From the NCBI RefSeq assembly GCF_017498565.1, contig NZ_CP071794.1:930001-994000 (forward strand): DNA of 64,000 nucleotides, read 5' to 3'. The translations under genes and the position numbers were made by a program. This document shows positions 18,972 to 27,411 of the stretch, piece after piece (the stretch's first letter is position 1; every line of letters starts with the position of its first letter). The DNA comes from Parasphingorhabdus cellanae. GTDB lineage: Bacteria > Pseudomonadota > Alphaproteobacteria > Sphingomonadales > Sphingomonadaceae. The notes below the pieces were generated by a model. The model made no database searches. It worked only from the letters and a program-made list of their open reading frames with translations, and was not told the DNA's origin.

Positions 18972-19469
18972 CTATGACGGGCTCGCGGCTTTTAAGCGAT
19001 AGAAAATTCCGCTTTCGTCTTGGCCTGTAAGTTCAAGTACACCGCTGACAACATGCACCTTCCTCTCATCCGTGGGAAAAGGAATGTCAGCTAGCACTTC
19101 GATAAACTGGTTCGGCATTGCGTGAAAATGGAAAGGACATCCCGGCGGATAGGCGAGCAACACGAACCTCTTCTGCTTCGCGCCTTTATCCAATGGGGTC
19201 ATCCACCCTGCCACCTTGATACGTTTTCCAGCGAGCGATTTTACAGCTGGTGTAAAAAGCGGCTTTGAATAGATGTAGCCATCCTTGCCTTTACGCGTTT
19301 TCTCTTTCGTGCCTTCCAGAACAGCCCATGATACGCCGCCTTTCGGGGTTGCCGCGGGTTTCCAAACGTCTTTTATCGGTGCCTTTCCGCCATCTTGCAT
19401 GGCTGCTGGCGCGGGTGCGGCGCTTAGAGACAATGCAGATGCGAAGATTATGGCGTGCAGAATTTTCAT
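18972..19469 (-). CDS. DUF3299 family periplasmic protein of the zinc-linked ABC operon
   Basis: About 165 residues with a signal peptide (MKILHAIIFASALSLSAAPA) and the DUF3299 segment PPGCPFHFH near residue 110, which offers Cys and His metal ligands. A start at 19481 overlaps the permease stop as ATGA, but the ATG at 19469 has GAGG 6 bases upstream and gives a clean signal peptide, so I prefer it. It is the last gene of an operon with an FtsX-like permease, an ATPase and a secreted protein, the same layout as the zinc-responsive PA4063-PA4066 set of Pseudomonas aeruginosa (recalled, not searched). Confidence 0.85.
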   Translation of the reverse strand: MKILHAIIFASALSLSAAPAPAAMQDGGKAPIKDVWKPAATPKGGVSWAVLEGTKEKTRKGKDGYIYSKPLFTPAVKSLAGKRIKVAGWMTPLDKGAKQKRFVLLAYPPGCPFHFHAMPNQFIEVLADIPFPTDERKVHVVSGVLELTGQDESGIFYRLKAASPS

Positions 19470-19477
19470 GGATAACC

Positions 19478-20749
19478 TCATGATGTTCGGGCGAGGGTGT
19501 TCGCCAGATTGATGCGGAAAACGCGGGCCGCCGGAACAAGCGCTGCGATGATACCGATGAACAGCACAGCAGCGACGATGCCGAGTTCTGCCGGAAGAAA
19601 CTGTGTTGCGCTCAGCCCCAGATCACTAAGCGTTTGAAAACTGCGGCCAGCGACAAAAAGGGCTCCATGGGCAGCGGCGAGCCCGAGGGTTGCTCCAGCT
19701 GCCGCTGTTATCAAGCCTTCCAGCAATATAGTGCCGAAGACCTGTGGCTTACTGGCTCCCATCACCCGCAACAGCGCCAGATCGCCCTCCCGCGCACGGG
19801 CCATGTTGAGCAGTGCAATGAAGATCGCGAGACCGCCCGTGGCAGCCAGTATCCACGCGAAAATACGAGCGCCTTCTATCCCAGCACCAAACAGGGCGAG
19901 CAAGCGTGCCGTCTCCACCGCTGGCGTTGCGGCCTGCATCTCGGTCTGACGGTTGATCATGGCGGGAATGCGGATGGCCCCTGCAGCATTACGATAGCTG
20001 ACCAATATGGCGGTCAATTCCGGCTGCAATTGCCCGGCCCCGGACGGCGCCGCATCATCCGCACCATGATTATGACCATGATCATGCACAGCTTTCGGCT
20101 GATCGCTATGATCGTGACCATGGTCATGCTCTATGCCATGAACATCCCAGACACTCTCAACCGAAGTCAGGATAAGGCGGTCGACAACCGTGCCTGTCGG
20201 AGCCAAGATACCAACGGTTTCAAAGGGTGCATGATCGTGCCCTTGCCCATCCCCTTCGTCTGTTTCCAAGCCATGGCTGCCGATAAACTGCTGCCCAAGC
20301 TGCGCGCCGGTTGTTTTCGCTACTGCGGCACCCATAACCGCATCCATTGGTTTTTCGAACATCTGGCCTTGTGCGATTTCGCCGCCATAAAATGTCGCAT
20401 AGGATGCATCCGTTCCGACGATCCGGTAACCATCGAAATTATCGCCCAGTGCCAGCGGAATGGCCACTTTGACCGCCGGGTCGCCACGCAGCCTATCAAG
20501 ACTGTCGAGCGGGATATTGCCGGTCGGCTGGTCAATATGAAAAATGCTTGAGAGGATGAGTTGCAGCGGCGACCCCTTTGCACCCACGACCAGATCAATA
20601 CCTTGCGCATCACGGTCCAGCCGGCTGGAAAGCTGGTTGCCAAATTGCACCAGCAGTACCAGCATCGCCACCGAAATGCCGAGCAACAGGATGTTGAGCC
20701 CGGTGGTAAGACTGCGGTCGCGCAAATAGGCAAGAGCAAGTCCAAACAT
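19478..20749 (-). CDS. FtsX-like ABC permease with His-rich loop
   Basis: A 423-residue MacB/LolC-type permease: one N-terminal helix (about 15-35), a large periplasmic domain (about 45-285) and three C-terminal helices. Around residues 204-232 the periplasmic domain carries a His-rich run with EHDHGHDHSDQ and VHDHGHNHGADD, a likely zinc-sensing or zinc-binding loop. Its start is 3 bases after the ATPase stop, and DUF3299 overlaps its end. With the ATPase it should form an energy-coupled machine acting on periplasmic metal or on lipoprotein traffic under zinc starvation; the exact work is unknown. Confidence 0.92.
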   Translation of the reverse strand: MFGLALAYLRDRSLTTGLNILLLGISVAMLVLLVQFGNQLSSRLDRDAQGIDLVVGAKGSPLQLILSSIFHIDQPTGNIPLDSLDRLRGDPAVKVAIPLALGDNFDGYRIVGTDASYATFYGGEIAQGQMFEKPMDAVMGAAVAKTTGAQLGQQFIGSHGLETDEGDGQGHDHAPFETVGILAPTGTVVDRLILTSVESVWDVHGIEHDHGHDHSDQPKAVHDHGHNHGADDAAPSGAGQLQPELTAILVSYRNAAGAIRIPAMINRQTEMQAATPAVETARLLALFGAGIEGARIFAWILAATGGLAIFIALLNMARAREGDLALLRVMGASKPQVFGTILLEGLITAAAGATLGLAAAHGALFVAGRSFQTLSDLGLSATQFLPAELGIVAAVLFIGIIAALVPAARVFRINLANTLARTS

Positions 20750-20752
20750 CGG

Positions 20753-21406
20753 TCAGGCCGCTTTCAACATGTGGTCAGTCAGCGCAATTTGGTTGGGAAA
20801 CAGAGGTTTGAGCCGGTCGTCATGGGTGGCGATCAACAATGTGACACCATAGTCCGCGGCACATTCCAGTAAGAGATCGGCGACCTGCTGGGCGTTGCTT
20901 TCGTCAAGCGCAGAGGTTGGTTCATCGGCAATGAGCAGCCGCGGCCGAGTAACCAGCGCCCTGGCGATGGCCGCCCGCTGTGCCTCACCCTGACTCATCT
21001 GATGAGGCTTCGCTTTGGCGCGATGCGCGATGCCGAGCCGCTCCAACAGGGAAGCGATTAAAGGTGCATCTGTGGTCCCGCGTGACAATCGCTGGGCCAG
21101 CAAAAGATTGGCCGACAAATCCAGGGCTGAAACCAACCGTAAAGTCTGGAAGACGATCCCGATATGTTCGCGCCGGATTTTATCGCGGCCGCTTTCGGAG
21201 ACGGCTGCCATATCATGGCCTGCTACTCTGATCGCGCCTTTTTCCGGTGACAAAAGCCCGCAGGTCAGGTTAATGAGGGTTGTTTTTCCCGAACCTGACG
21301 GACCGACCAGGAGATGATGATTTCCCTCCTCTATCGCAAGATTAAAGCGGGAAAACAGCGGGTTTTCGTTAATAGTATAATGAAGATTCTCGACTTCCAG
21401 CAACAT
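20753..21406 (-). CDS. ABC ATP-binding protein of LolD/MacB type
   Basis: About 217 residues from the ATG at 21406 (frame extends to 21490 but that would overlap the upstream gene). Walker A GPSGSGKTT near residue 36, signature MSQGEAQRA near 135, Walker B LLIADEPTSALD near 160 and H-loop IATHD near 195 are all present. It pairs with the FtsX-like permease 3 bases downstream. The start is 4 bases from the preceding gene's stop without a good ribosome site, so translational coupling is likely. Confidence 0.93.
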   Translation of the reverse strand: MLLEVENLHYTINENPLFSRFNLAIEEGNHHLLVGPSGSGKTTLINLTCGLLSPEKGAIRVAGHDMAAVSESGRDKIRREHIGIVFQTLRLVSALDLSANLLLAQRLSRGTTDAPLIASLLERLGIAHRAKAKPHQMSQGEAQRAAIARALVTRPRLLIADEPTSALDESNAQQVADLLLECAADYGVTLLIATHDDRLKPLFPNQIALTDHMLKAA

Positions 21407-21410
21407 GGAT

Positions 21411-21845
21411 TTAGTGAAACGTCGCCTTGCCAACATCCAGATCGCTGGTTGCTGCAGTTGTAAGATTTTGCTGCTCGTCGTATTGCCCATTTTCCTGCTC
21501 TATGGCTTGATCACCTCCGCTTGCATCATCGCGTCGGCCAATTGGCGTTCCGCGAGAAACGGGCTCTTGTTCATCTGTATTCTGCGTATCAGTCCATGCT
21601 TTTTCTACAGGCTCTGCATCTGTATCCTGCGTTTTCGGCATGGGGGACATTTTTCTCTGTTGGTTGAGACTAGCACTCCATGAACTGCTATTGTCAGAGG
21701 GTTCTGCTTGAAACGGATTGAACCGTTGCATCCCAAAGCCGCCATCAAAATCGCCATGAAGACCACAGGCATGTACCGGTGTGCCCAAGCTCACTACGGC
21801 CAAAGATAGAATCGCGACTGTCCAAACTTTTTTAGCTTTAATCAT
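21411..21845 (-). CDS. Secreted hypothetical protein leading the zinc-linked ABC operon
   Basis: A 144-residue protein with a signal peptide (about 1-26, cleavage near VHA) followed by CGLHGDFDGGFGM and then a low-complexity acidic, Gln/Asp-rich tail without predicted fold. The CGLHGDF start of the mature chain resembles the first gene of zinc-responsive FtsX-type ABC operons and may bind metal. A Zur-like site covers 21852-21867, right at its promoter. Orthology is by context. Confidence 0.75.
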   Translation of the reverse strand: MIKAKKVWTVAILSLAVVSLGTPVHACGLHGDFDGGFGMQRFNPFQAEPSDNSSSWSASLNQQRKMSPMPKTQDTDAEPVEKAWTDTQNTDEQEPVSRGTPIGRRDDASGGDQAIEQENGQYDEQQNLTTAATSDLDVGKATFH

Positions 21846-21846
21846 G

Positions 21847-21867
21847 GATGTTATGATACATCATCTC
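21847..21867 (-). promoter_or_regulatory. Zur-like operator upstream of the His-rich ABC operon
   Basis: TATGATACATCATCTC (21852-21867), inside a wider inverted repeat GATG-N11-CATC (21847-21865). One of four near-identical sites in the window; it lies directly before the secreted hypothetical gene and 50 bases past the zur stop. Confidence 0.7.
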
Positions 21868-21919
21868 TTATATTTATCCAAGCCTAATTCCATTTGATAT
21901 TGTCGATCCAGTTTCCCCG

Positions 21920-22291
21920 TCACCCACGGCAATCCCGACACGTACCGATCATTTCAAGAAAAATCTGTTTGGCCTGGAAGCTTCGACCGTCGCAATGGCG
22001 TTCTAATCCTTCGATGGCCTCGGGACATTCCAGCAGTTCAAATTCACCACATTTGCGGCAAATGACGATGGCATCGGTTTTAGAGGATGCTACCACGAAC
22101 GCATTACCCGCGGCTATCCGCCTTGCTTTGCCGCTTGAAACAAGGCGTTCAAGGACTCGATAGACTTGGGTTGCCGAAACCTTGGGCAACATATTTGCTA
22201 TCTGATAGGCACCGACGGGCTGCGTGCTGTTGACGAGAACTTTCCAGACCTGCTCATCAACGACAAAAGCTTTCCGGCGTTTCACTTCCAA
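21920..22291 (-). CDS. zur: Zinc uptake regulator, Fur family
   Basis: A 123-residue Fur-family protein with a winged helix (about 15-65; SATQVYRVLERLVSSGKARR) and a C-terminal metal part with Cys78-x2-Cys81 (ICRKCGEFELLE) and Cys118-x2-Cys121 (CRDCRG), the structural zinc cysteines typical of Zur. The start is TTG at 22291 or GTG at 22285, the latter overlapping the merC stop as GTGA. Neighbours are merC, COG0523 GTPase, DUF1826 and a His-rich ABC operon, all zinc-limitation partners, so Zur is preferred over Fur. Confidence 0.9.
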   Translation of the reverse strand: MEVKRRKAFVVDEQVWKVLVNSTQPVGAYQIANMLPKVSATQVYRVLERLVSSGKARRIAAGNAFVVASSKTDAIVICRKCGEFELLECPEAIEGLERHCDGRSFQAKQIFLEMIGTCRDCRG

Positions 22292-22677
22292 ATACCGCTA
22301 CCGACGGCACATCGCGAACGGCGCTTCCAGTTGATAATATGGGCCAGAGCAAGAATTGTAGCGCCGATAACGGTCAGAGTGATTTCATCGCTACGATATT
22401 GCTCGGTCAGAGCAGCAGTCATAAATAGCAATCCAATAATGCCCATTGCCAATGGTATGAATGACTTATGTTGGCGCCTACCCAGTACAAGGACTATCAC
22501 GCTTAAGGGCAAGGCTGTGATCACAAGATAGAAATGAACCGATTCTGGTACAGTCAAGACAGCAGCTAAGGCAGGAATAGCGATCAGCAGCAGCGGAAGG
22601 CCCAGGCAATGGAAAAGACAAAGCCCTGACAGGAGCAGCGCCAAACTTTCCAGTCGGTTGGCGTATTGTGGAGACAC
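22282..22677 (-). CDS. MerC-domain membrane protein
   Basis: About 132 residues with four hydrophobic segments and the MerC-type motif LCLFHCLGLPLLL, whose Cys and His/Cys pairs suggest metal handling. The open frame reaches 22740, but that would run through the Zur-like site, so I place the start at GTG 22677, which has AAGGAAA 8 bases upstream. It overlaps zur and forms a merC-zur unit divergent from the COG0523 gene. MerC proteins next to zur are frequent in sphingomonads and are more likely zinc- than mercury-related here, as no mer genes are present. Confidence 0.85.
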   Translation of the reverse strand: MSPQYANRLESLALLLSGLCLFHCLGLPLLLIAIPALAAVLTVPESVHFYLVITALPLSVIVLVLGRRQHKSFIPLAMGIIGLLFMTAALTEQYRSDEITLTVIGATILALAHIINWKRRSRCAVGSGIWK

Positions 22678-22721
22678 TTTGGTATTTTCCTTGCAGCCAT
22701 CAAGATAGGAAATTAGAACAA

Positions 22722-22743
22722 TTATGATATGATACAACATAAC
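22722..22743. promoter_or_regulatory. Zur-like operator in the divergent merC / COG0523 promoter
   Basis: TATGATACAACATAAC (22728-22743) within a 21-bp inverted repeat TTATG-N11-CATAA (22722-22742). It is 45-50 bases from both start codons and could control both directions. Confidence 0.72.
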
Positions 22744-22766
22744 ATGATTCGCAAGGACTCAGTTTT

Positions 22767-24002
22767 ATGACTTCAGATAATGGCGCGCGCTTACCTGTGA
22801 CTGTCCTTTCCGGTTTTTTGGGAGCCGGCAAAACAACTCTACTAAACCATATTCTGAGTAATCGTGACGGCAAGCGCGTGGCAGTGATCGTCAACGACAT
22901 GTCAGAAGTGAATATCGATGCGGATCTGGTGCGCGGCGGAGAAGCAGCTCTATCGCGATCTGAAGAGACGCTGGTCGAAATGACCAATGGCTGCATCTGT
23001 TGCACGCTGCGGGACGATTTGCTGCTTGAGGTGCGCAAGCTGTCCGAGGAAGGCCGCTTCGACTATCTCGTCATTGAAAGCACGGGCGTGTCCGAACCCT
23101 TGCCGGTGGCGGCAACTTTTTCCTTTCGCGACGAAGACGGGCAATGCCTGAGTGATGCGGCCCGGCTTGATTGCATGGTCACCGTGGTCGATGCGGTTAA
23201 TCTTCTGAACGACTATTCCAGTCATGACTTCCTTGCGGATCGAGGCGAAACCGCTGGCGAAGGTGATGACCGCCAGCTGGTAAGCCTATTGGTGGAACAG
23301 ATTGAATTTGCCGATGTCGTTATCGTTAACAAGGCAAGCGATGTATCGGCTGAACAGCTCACCATGGTTAAAAAAGTTGTCGCCTCGCTCAACGCTGATG
23401 CCAGGATCGTTGAAGCAGATCATGCGAAAGTTGAACTCGACGAGATACTCGATACCGGCCTTTTCGATGATGAAAAGGCGGAAATGCACCCGTTATGGGC
23501 CAAGGAGCTATACGACTATGGTAGCCACCGACCGGAGACCGAAGAATATGGTGTCGAGAGTTTTGTCTACCGCGCCCGCCGCCCATTTAATCCCTCCCGT
23601 TTCTATGATTTTCTAACGCAAAATGGCCTCGATACTGTTATCCGCGCCAAAGGGCATTTCTGGCTCGCTACCCGCCCCAATTTTTTAGGCGAGCTTGCTG
23701 TAGCCGGTAGCCAGACCATTACCGCGCGCATGGGTCGCTGGTGGGCCGCCGTTCCGAAAAACCTGTGGCCGGAAGATGGTTCATTTGAAGAATTTGTCTT
23801 GAAACATTGGGATCCAACATGGGGCGACCGGAGGCAGGAACTTGTGTTCATTGGCATCGGCATGGACGAGGCGCGTATCCGCCGCGAACTGGACGGCTGT
23901 TTGGTGAAAGAACAGATATTCGTGCCTGATATATGGTCAATACTGGCCGATCCCTTCCCGGCATGGGAAGCGCCGCAACCTGCTCTGGAGCCTGCCGAAT
24001 GA
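22767..24002 (+). CDS. COG0523 (CobW/ZigA-type) GTPase, zinc metallochaperone family
   Basis: A 411-residue G3E GTPase: Walker [10 protein letters not shown] at residues 16-24, the metal motif [11 protein letters not shown] with CICC at 76-79, and NKASD as base-recognition motif near 195; the C-terminal CobW domain starts near 265. The sequence [14 protein letters not shown] is typical of the zinc-starvation subgroup (ZigA/YciC-like), which moves zinc to client proteins. It is divergent from merC-zur across a Zur-like site and overlaps the DUF1826 gene by ATGA. Zinc repression is therefore likely. Confidence 0.93.
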   Translation: MTSDNGARLPVTVLSGFLGAGKTTLLNHILSNRDGKRVAVIVNDMSEVNIDADLVRGGEAALSRSEETLVEMTNGCICCTLRDDLLLEVRKLSEEGRFDYLVIESTGVSEPLPVAATFSFRDEDGQCLSDAARLDCMVTVVDAVNLLNDYSSHDFLADRGETAGEGDDRQLVSLLVEQIEFADVVIVNKASDVSAEQLTMVKKVVASLNADARIVEADHAKVELDEILDTGLFDDEKAEMHPLWAKELYDYGSHRPETEEYGVESFVYRARRPFNPSRFYDFLTQNGLDTVIRAKGHFWLATRPNFLGELAVAGSQTITARMGRWWAAVPKNLWPEDGSFEEFVLKHWDPTWGDRRQELVFIGIGMDEARIRRELDGCLVKEQIFVPDIWSILADPFPAWEAPQPALEPAE

Positions 24003-24616
24003 GCGTGGATGCGAAAGAGCGGTCGATCGCATTCACTGCAAGAAATCCAAAAGCTCTGCGTGCGATTCGAGTTGAGGGCGTAGGAATTGCCATTTGGGAA
24101 CGTTCAGCACCACCGGGCCTGTCGGACCTTAAACTGGATGGAATAGTTGATGTCCGTTTTACGGCAGATATCGATGAGCTACCTGCCATGCTCGATAGTG
24201 CTCTTGACGATGCAGGTCATGAAAAAAGTGTTGCTCGGGACATCCTGCACAACGATATTCTGGTGCTCGCCAATCGCTTTGCCCAAATCATGCAGAACGA
24301 ATTTGTCGAAATCCGGCTCGAGTGTGTTACCACCAATGCCTGCAAGAAATTTCACACCGATTATGTCACAGCACGGCTGATCACCACCTATTTGGGGCAA
24401 GGCACACAATGGCTTGATAGCGAAGATACGGCCGATAGCGATTGCGGTGATCTCCATAATATCCAGCAGATGCAGGCGGGCGACGTCGCCCTGTTCAAAG
24501 GCCGCCTCTGGTCCCGGGACAAGGCTGGCATTCATCGCTCTCCACCGATTGAAGGCACTGGTGAGGAGCGGCTGTTGCTAGTTATCAACCCGGCAAGATT
24601 GAAGAATGCGATTTAG
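23999..24616 (+). CDS. DUF1826 family protein
   Basis: A 205-residue soluble protein starting [20 protein letters not shown]; its ATG overlaps the GTPase stop as ATGA. The central segment [18 protein letters not shown] with a His-x-Asp pair, and a later HRSPP, resemble a 2-oxoglutarate/Fe(II) oxygenase-like fold often remarked on for DUF1826; this is inference. The family is repeatedly found beside COG0523 GTPases under Zur, so it is a probable zinc-limitation effector of unknown reaction. Confidence 0.88.
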   Translation: MSVDAKERSIAFTARNPKALRAIRVEGVGIAIWERSAPPGLSDLKLDGIVDVRFTADIDELPAMLDSALDDAGHEKSVARDILHNDILVLANRFAQIMQNEFVEIRLECVTTNACKKFHTDYVTARLITTYLGQGTQWLDSEDTADSDCGDLHNIQQMQAGDVALFKGRLWSRDKAGIHRSPPIEGTGEERLLLVINPARLKNAI

Positions 24617-24660
24617 CAAAAACATAGATTTTGGCGGGGAATTTAACATGGTCTAAATGA

Positions 24661-24813
24661 GAGCCTAATGTTGGAAAATGTGGTTTCCTCACTGCCTACC
24701 GCGATTATCGTAGGCTCTACGGATGCCCGCCCGGCGAAGATGTCGCCAAACTCAGGGAGGCAGCAAGCCGCTTCCCCGGTCCAGGCGGCACCCGAATACA
24801 ACAGATTGTTTGA
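24661..24813 (+). pseudogene. Possible C-terminal coding remnant, unidentified
   Basis: An open frame of 50 codons without any start codon reads GFLTAYRDYRRLYGCPPGED and continues to RIQQIV before TGA, with natural-looking codon use and a terminator hairpin starting at the stop. It looks like the tail of a lost gene. I do not recognise the family. Confidence 0.35.
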
Positions 24814-24840
24814 CGGCCGGCGTGGCCGTCCTTCTTATCT
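24812..24840 (+). terminator. Rho-independent terminator
   Basis: GACGGCC (24812-24818), loop GGCGT, GGCCGTC (24824-24830), then CTTCTTATCT. It ends transcription from the COG0523-DUF1826 side before the cobalamin operon. Confidence 0.7.
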
Positions 24841-25049
24841 CAATGATTTAGAAATTACGTATGACACCTGAGCGCAACTCTATCGATCTCATGCATCGCT
24901 CGACCGAAAAACCCGAACAAGGCGAGCAGGTGCGCGATAAACATGTAAAGCTCTTCCATCTTGTCGCCGGCGGACCTTTGGTCGTTTCATTGTGTAGTGA
25001 GGAAAGCGATAGTTTATGCTTGGCACGTAGTTCAGTTGTGTTTAACGTT

Positions 25050-25212
25050 ATTGTTGCACGAAGGTGCATTCGAGTTGGTGAACGGGAAACCGGTGCAAAT
25101 CCGGTACTGACCTCGCAACGGTAATTGAGTGATCAGCAGCAAGATGCCACTTTCCTTTCAGGATGGGAAGGCGCTGCCTATCAACACTCGTCAAGTCCGG
25201 AGACCGGCCGCT
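25050..25212 (+). ncRNA. Cobalamin riboswitch
   Basis: The conserved blocks occur in order: GGGAAACCGGTGCAAATCCG, GTACTGACCTCGCAACGGT, GCCACT near 25147, GGGAAGGC near 25165, and AAGTCCGGAGACCGGCC at the end. This is the adenosylcobalamin-sensing (B12-box) element. It lies 50 bases upstream of a DUF6580 transporter gene and should shut the downstream operon off when cobalamin is plentiful, probably by hiding the ribosome site or by early termination. Confidence 0.95.
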
Positions 25213-25264
25213 CGAACCTTTTAAAATCACCGTCCGAGGACTGGCGGCTTATGGAGTTGGCAAC

Positions 25265-25795
25265 ATGAACCAACCTGCTAAAAACGGCCTTCTGGCCGCT
25301 TCGCTTGCGCTCGCGGGCGTTCTCTCCCATGCCTTGCCGCATCCGATGGGCGTATCGACCGTCGGCGCGATTGGAATGGTCGCTGCGGCTTATCTGCCGC
25401 GCAGGCTTATGCTGGTACCGGTATTTGTAACGGTGCTGCTTGTCGATGCGATGAATGGGTTTTACAGCGCGCTCGCGATGAGCTTCGTTTATACCGGGCA
25501 CTTATTTGCGGCGGTCGCAGCGCGACCGGCATTGCGTAGGATCGGTTTTACTCCAGTAGCTTTCGCGGCGGTTGCGAGCGCGGTGGTATTCTATCTCATT
25601 TCCAACATTACACCGATGGCAATGGGTTTCTATCCTAACACAGTTGAGGGATGGATCGCCTGTTATGTCGCCGGGCTGCCCTTTCTACTGAAAGGTGCCC
25701 TCGCCAATGCGATATATGGCGGTGCAGCATTCGGAATCATCGCTTTGACGGGAGTATTCGATGCGGATCGTTTCGCTGCTGCCAAGCGCCACTGA
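25265..25795 (+). CDS. DUF6580 (ECF-like) membrane protein, probable cobalamin-related transporter
   Basis: A 176-residue membrane protein with about five helices. The C-terminal part, FYPNTVEGWIACYVAGLPFL, matches the DUF6580 putative transport family, which resembles ECF substrate-binding subunits. ATG at 25265 has GGAG 9 bases upstream; the open frame reaching 25163 would run into the riboswitch. It is the first gene after the cobalamin riboswitch, so cobalamin, cobinamide or cobalt uptake is the likely role. No ECF ATPase or T subunit is seen nearby. Confidence 0.8.
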   Translation: MNQPAKNGLLAASLALAGVLSHALPHPMGVSTVGAIGMVAAAYLPRRLMLVPVFVTVLLVDAMNGFYSALAMSFVYTGHLFAAVAARPALRRIGFTPVAFAAVASAVVFYLISNITPMAMGFYPNTVEGWIACYVAGLPFLLKGALANAIYGGAAFGIIALTGVFDADRFAAAKRH

Positions 25796-26579
25796 TATAG
25801 TTGTCGCGCTGGGTGCAGGCGGCGATCTGGTCGGAGTAAGTCATAGCTGTTCGGGCGAATGGGATCATTTGCCCAAACTGACCAGCACCTGGATCGACAC
25901 GAAAGCCTCTGCCGCGCAGATCGACCGACAGGTCAGCACGGCGACACGGCCGCTATATCAGCTCGATATCGCGATGCTGGAACGGCTCGCGCCCGATGTG
26001 GTGATCAGCCAATCGCTATGCGATGTCTGCGCAGTGCCTTCGGGCGACGTGCGCGAGGCGGTTCTTTCGCTTTTGAACGCGCCGATCCTGGTCGATCTCG
26101 CCCCCAGCCGCCTGGCTGATGTGCCGGTCTGTTTTGGCCAGGTGGGGGAAGCCATCGGGCGAAAGCGAGCCGCTACCGAGCTTCGCGCAAAATGGGATGC
26201 GACTCTGGCCGAATATGACGGCCGCCATGCGGGAACTGGTCTTCGTGTGGCATTTCTCGATTGGCTCGACCCACCCTTTATTGCCGGGCATTGGATACCG
26301 GATATGCTCAAGACGCTGGGTATGACCTGCCTGCTGGGTAAGAGCGGCGAGCCCTCCTTTAAAGTCGGTTGGGACGAGGTTGCGAGAACCGCACCCGATA
26401 TTGTCATTGCCGCCTGCTGCGGGTTGGACGAAGCAGCGGCCAAGGCAGCCGCAGTGCCGCTCGACTGTCCGGTACTTTTCCTCGATGGCCACATGCATTT
26501 CAGCCGCCCTAGCCCAGCCCTCCTTCCCAGCATCGTCATGCTGTCGGACGCAGTGTCGGAGTTCATGGAACTTGCCTGA
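25761..26579 (+). CDS. BtuF-like cobalamin-binding protein without signal peptide
   Basis: A 272-residue protein of the helical-backbone substrate-binding family (COG0614): N-terminal MRIVSLLPSATDIVVALG, central APDVVISQSLCDVCAVPSG and C-terminal lobe with APDIVIAACCG. These are BtuF hallmarks, but the protein begins directly at the mature-type sequence, with no signal peptide, so it is probably cytoplasmic. It overlaps the upstream gene by 35 bases and is under the cobalamin riboswitch. A role in binding corrinoid inside the cell, not in periplasmic capture, is inferred. Confidence 0.85.
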   Translation: MRIVSLLPSATDIVVALGAGGDLVGVSHSCSGEWDHLPKLTSTWIDTKASAAQIDRQVSTATRPLYQLDIAMLERLAPDVVISQSLCDVCAVPSGDVREAVLSLLNAPILVDLAPSRLADVPVCFGQVGEAIGRKRAATELRAKWDATLAEYDGRHAGTGLRVAFLDWLDPPFIAGHWIPDMLKTLGMTCLLGKSGEPSFKVGWDEVARTAPDIVIAACCGLDEAAAKAAAVPLDCPVLFLDGHMHFSRPSPALLPSIVMLSDAVSEFMELA

Positions 26580-27402
26580 GCCAAGCTATTGGGATTTGCA
26601 CGATGCCGCTTGCGAACGCAGTGATTTCACCTATGAAGATCCCGAAACCGGATATGTCGTCTTCACGCGCCTTGGCCTCCTACAACGCACAAGGTGCTGC
26701 GGTGCCGGGTGTCGGCACTGCCCGTTCGACCATGACGGTGTGAAGTTGGCGGCGCGCACCCGCAAGATCCAGCAGGCGGCGTGGCTGACAGATGTGCATG
26801 ATGATGCTGACGGCCCCGTGTCGCTACTTTTCTGGAGCGGCGGAAAAGACAGTTTTTTGGCGTTCCGCGCGCTGCAACGGGACGGACATACCAACATCGT
26901 GCTCCTCACCACTTTCGATGCGCGCAGTCGGATGATCGCGCATCAGGAGTTCGCAATTGAAGTTGTGGTTAAGCAGGCGGCGCAACTGGGTGTGCCGCTA
27001 ATCGGCGTACCGCTTCATGCACGCGCGGACTATGTCGACCAGCTCGCTGCAGCGCTCAATCTGATCCCGGCTTGTGAACGGCTATGCTTCGGTGATCTTC
27101 ATCTTATCCATATCCGCGAGTGGCGCGAGCAGGCCTTTGTCGGCCATCCGCGCACGGCGGAAATGGAACTGGTCTTTCCTTTGTGGAATGCGGATTATGA
27201 TGCGCTGCTGGCAGATTTGAAAACGTCGGGAGCAACCAGCATCGTCAGCGCCGTCGCCCCCGATCTTCCGCAAATTTCCATCGGCGATGTTTTCGACGCT
27301 GACCTGCTTGCAAAGCTGCCGGACCATGTCGATCCGTTCGGCGAGAATGGCGAATTCCACACCCGAATCATGCTTGGGCCATCCTCGCCGAAATTGGACT
27401 AA
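26572..27402 (+). CDS. DUF5522-Dph6-like PP-loop ATP pyrophosphatase fusion
   Basis: About 276 residues from a TTG at 26572 that overlaps the btuF-like stop; the open frame extends upstream but only in the antisense-like shadow of that gene. The N-terminal part carries CCGAGCRHCP (Cys42, 43, 47, 50), the DUF5522 Cys motif. Residues 89-94 are SGGKDS, an adenine-nucleotide alpha-hydrolase PP-loop, followed by Dph6-related FGDLHLIHIREWRE. Dph6 enzymes make amides with ATP. Being third in a cobalamin-riboswitch operon, it may amidate or otherwise modify a corrinoid; that is inference. Confidence 0.85.
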   Translation: MPEPSYWDLHDAACERSDFTYEDPETGYVVFTRLGLLQRTRCCGAGCRHCPFDHDGVKLAARTRKIQQAAWLTDVHDDADGPVSLLFWSGGKDSFLAFRALQRDGHTNIVLLTTFDARSRMIAHQEFAIEVVVKQAAQLGVPLIGVPLHARADYVDQLAAALNLIPACERLCFGDLHLIHIREWREQAFVGHPRTAEMELVFPLWNADYDALLADLKTSGATSIVSAVAPDLPQISIGDVFDADLLAKLPDHVDPFGENGEFHTRIMLGPSSPKLD

Positions 27403-27411
27403 GCCCAAACC

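Larger units (their letters stand above)
24617..25049. other. Intergenic region with a coding remnant and a terminator
   Basis: Between the DUF1826 gene and the cobalamin riboswitch. It contains the remnant and hairpin listed separately; small frames around 24861-25124 have no recognisable product. The promoter of the cobalamin transcript should lie near 24990-25040, but I cannot fix its boxes. Confidence 0.5.

Noticed and set aside
22282..22740. Longer MerC reading frame from 22740
   Set aside because: It would put the Zur-like operator inside the coding part; GTG 22677 has a good ribosome site.
22282..22740. Mercury resistance
   Set aside because: MerC domain alone, no merR, merA, merP or merT; neighbours are zinc genes.
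26380..27402. Longer start of the PP-loop fusion at 26380
   Set aside because: The extra N-terminus is antisense-like low-quality sequence lying within the BtuF-like gene in another frame; TTG 26572 gives the known domain start.
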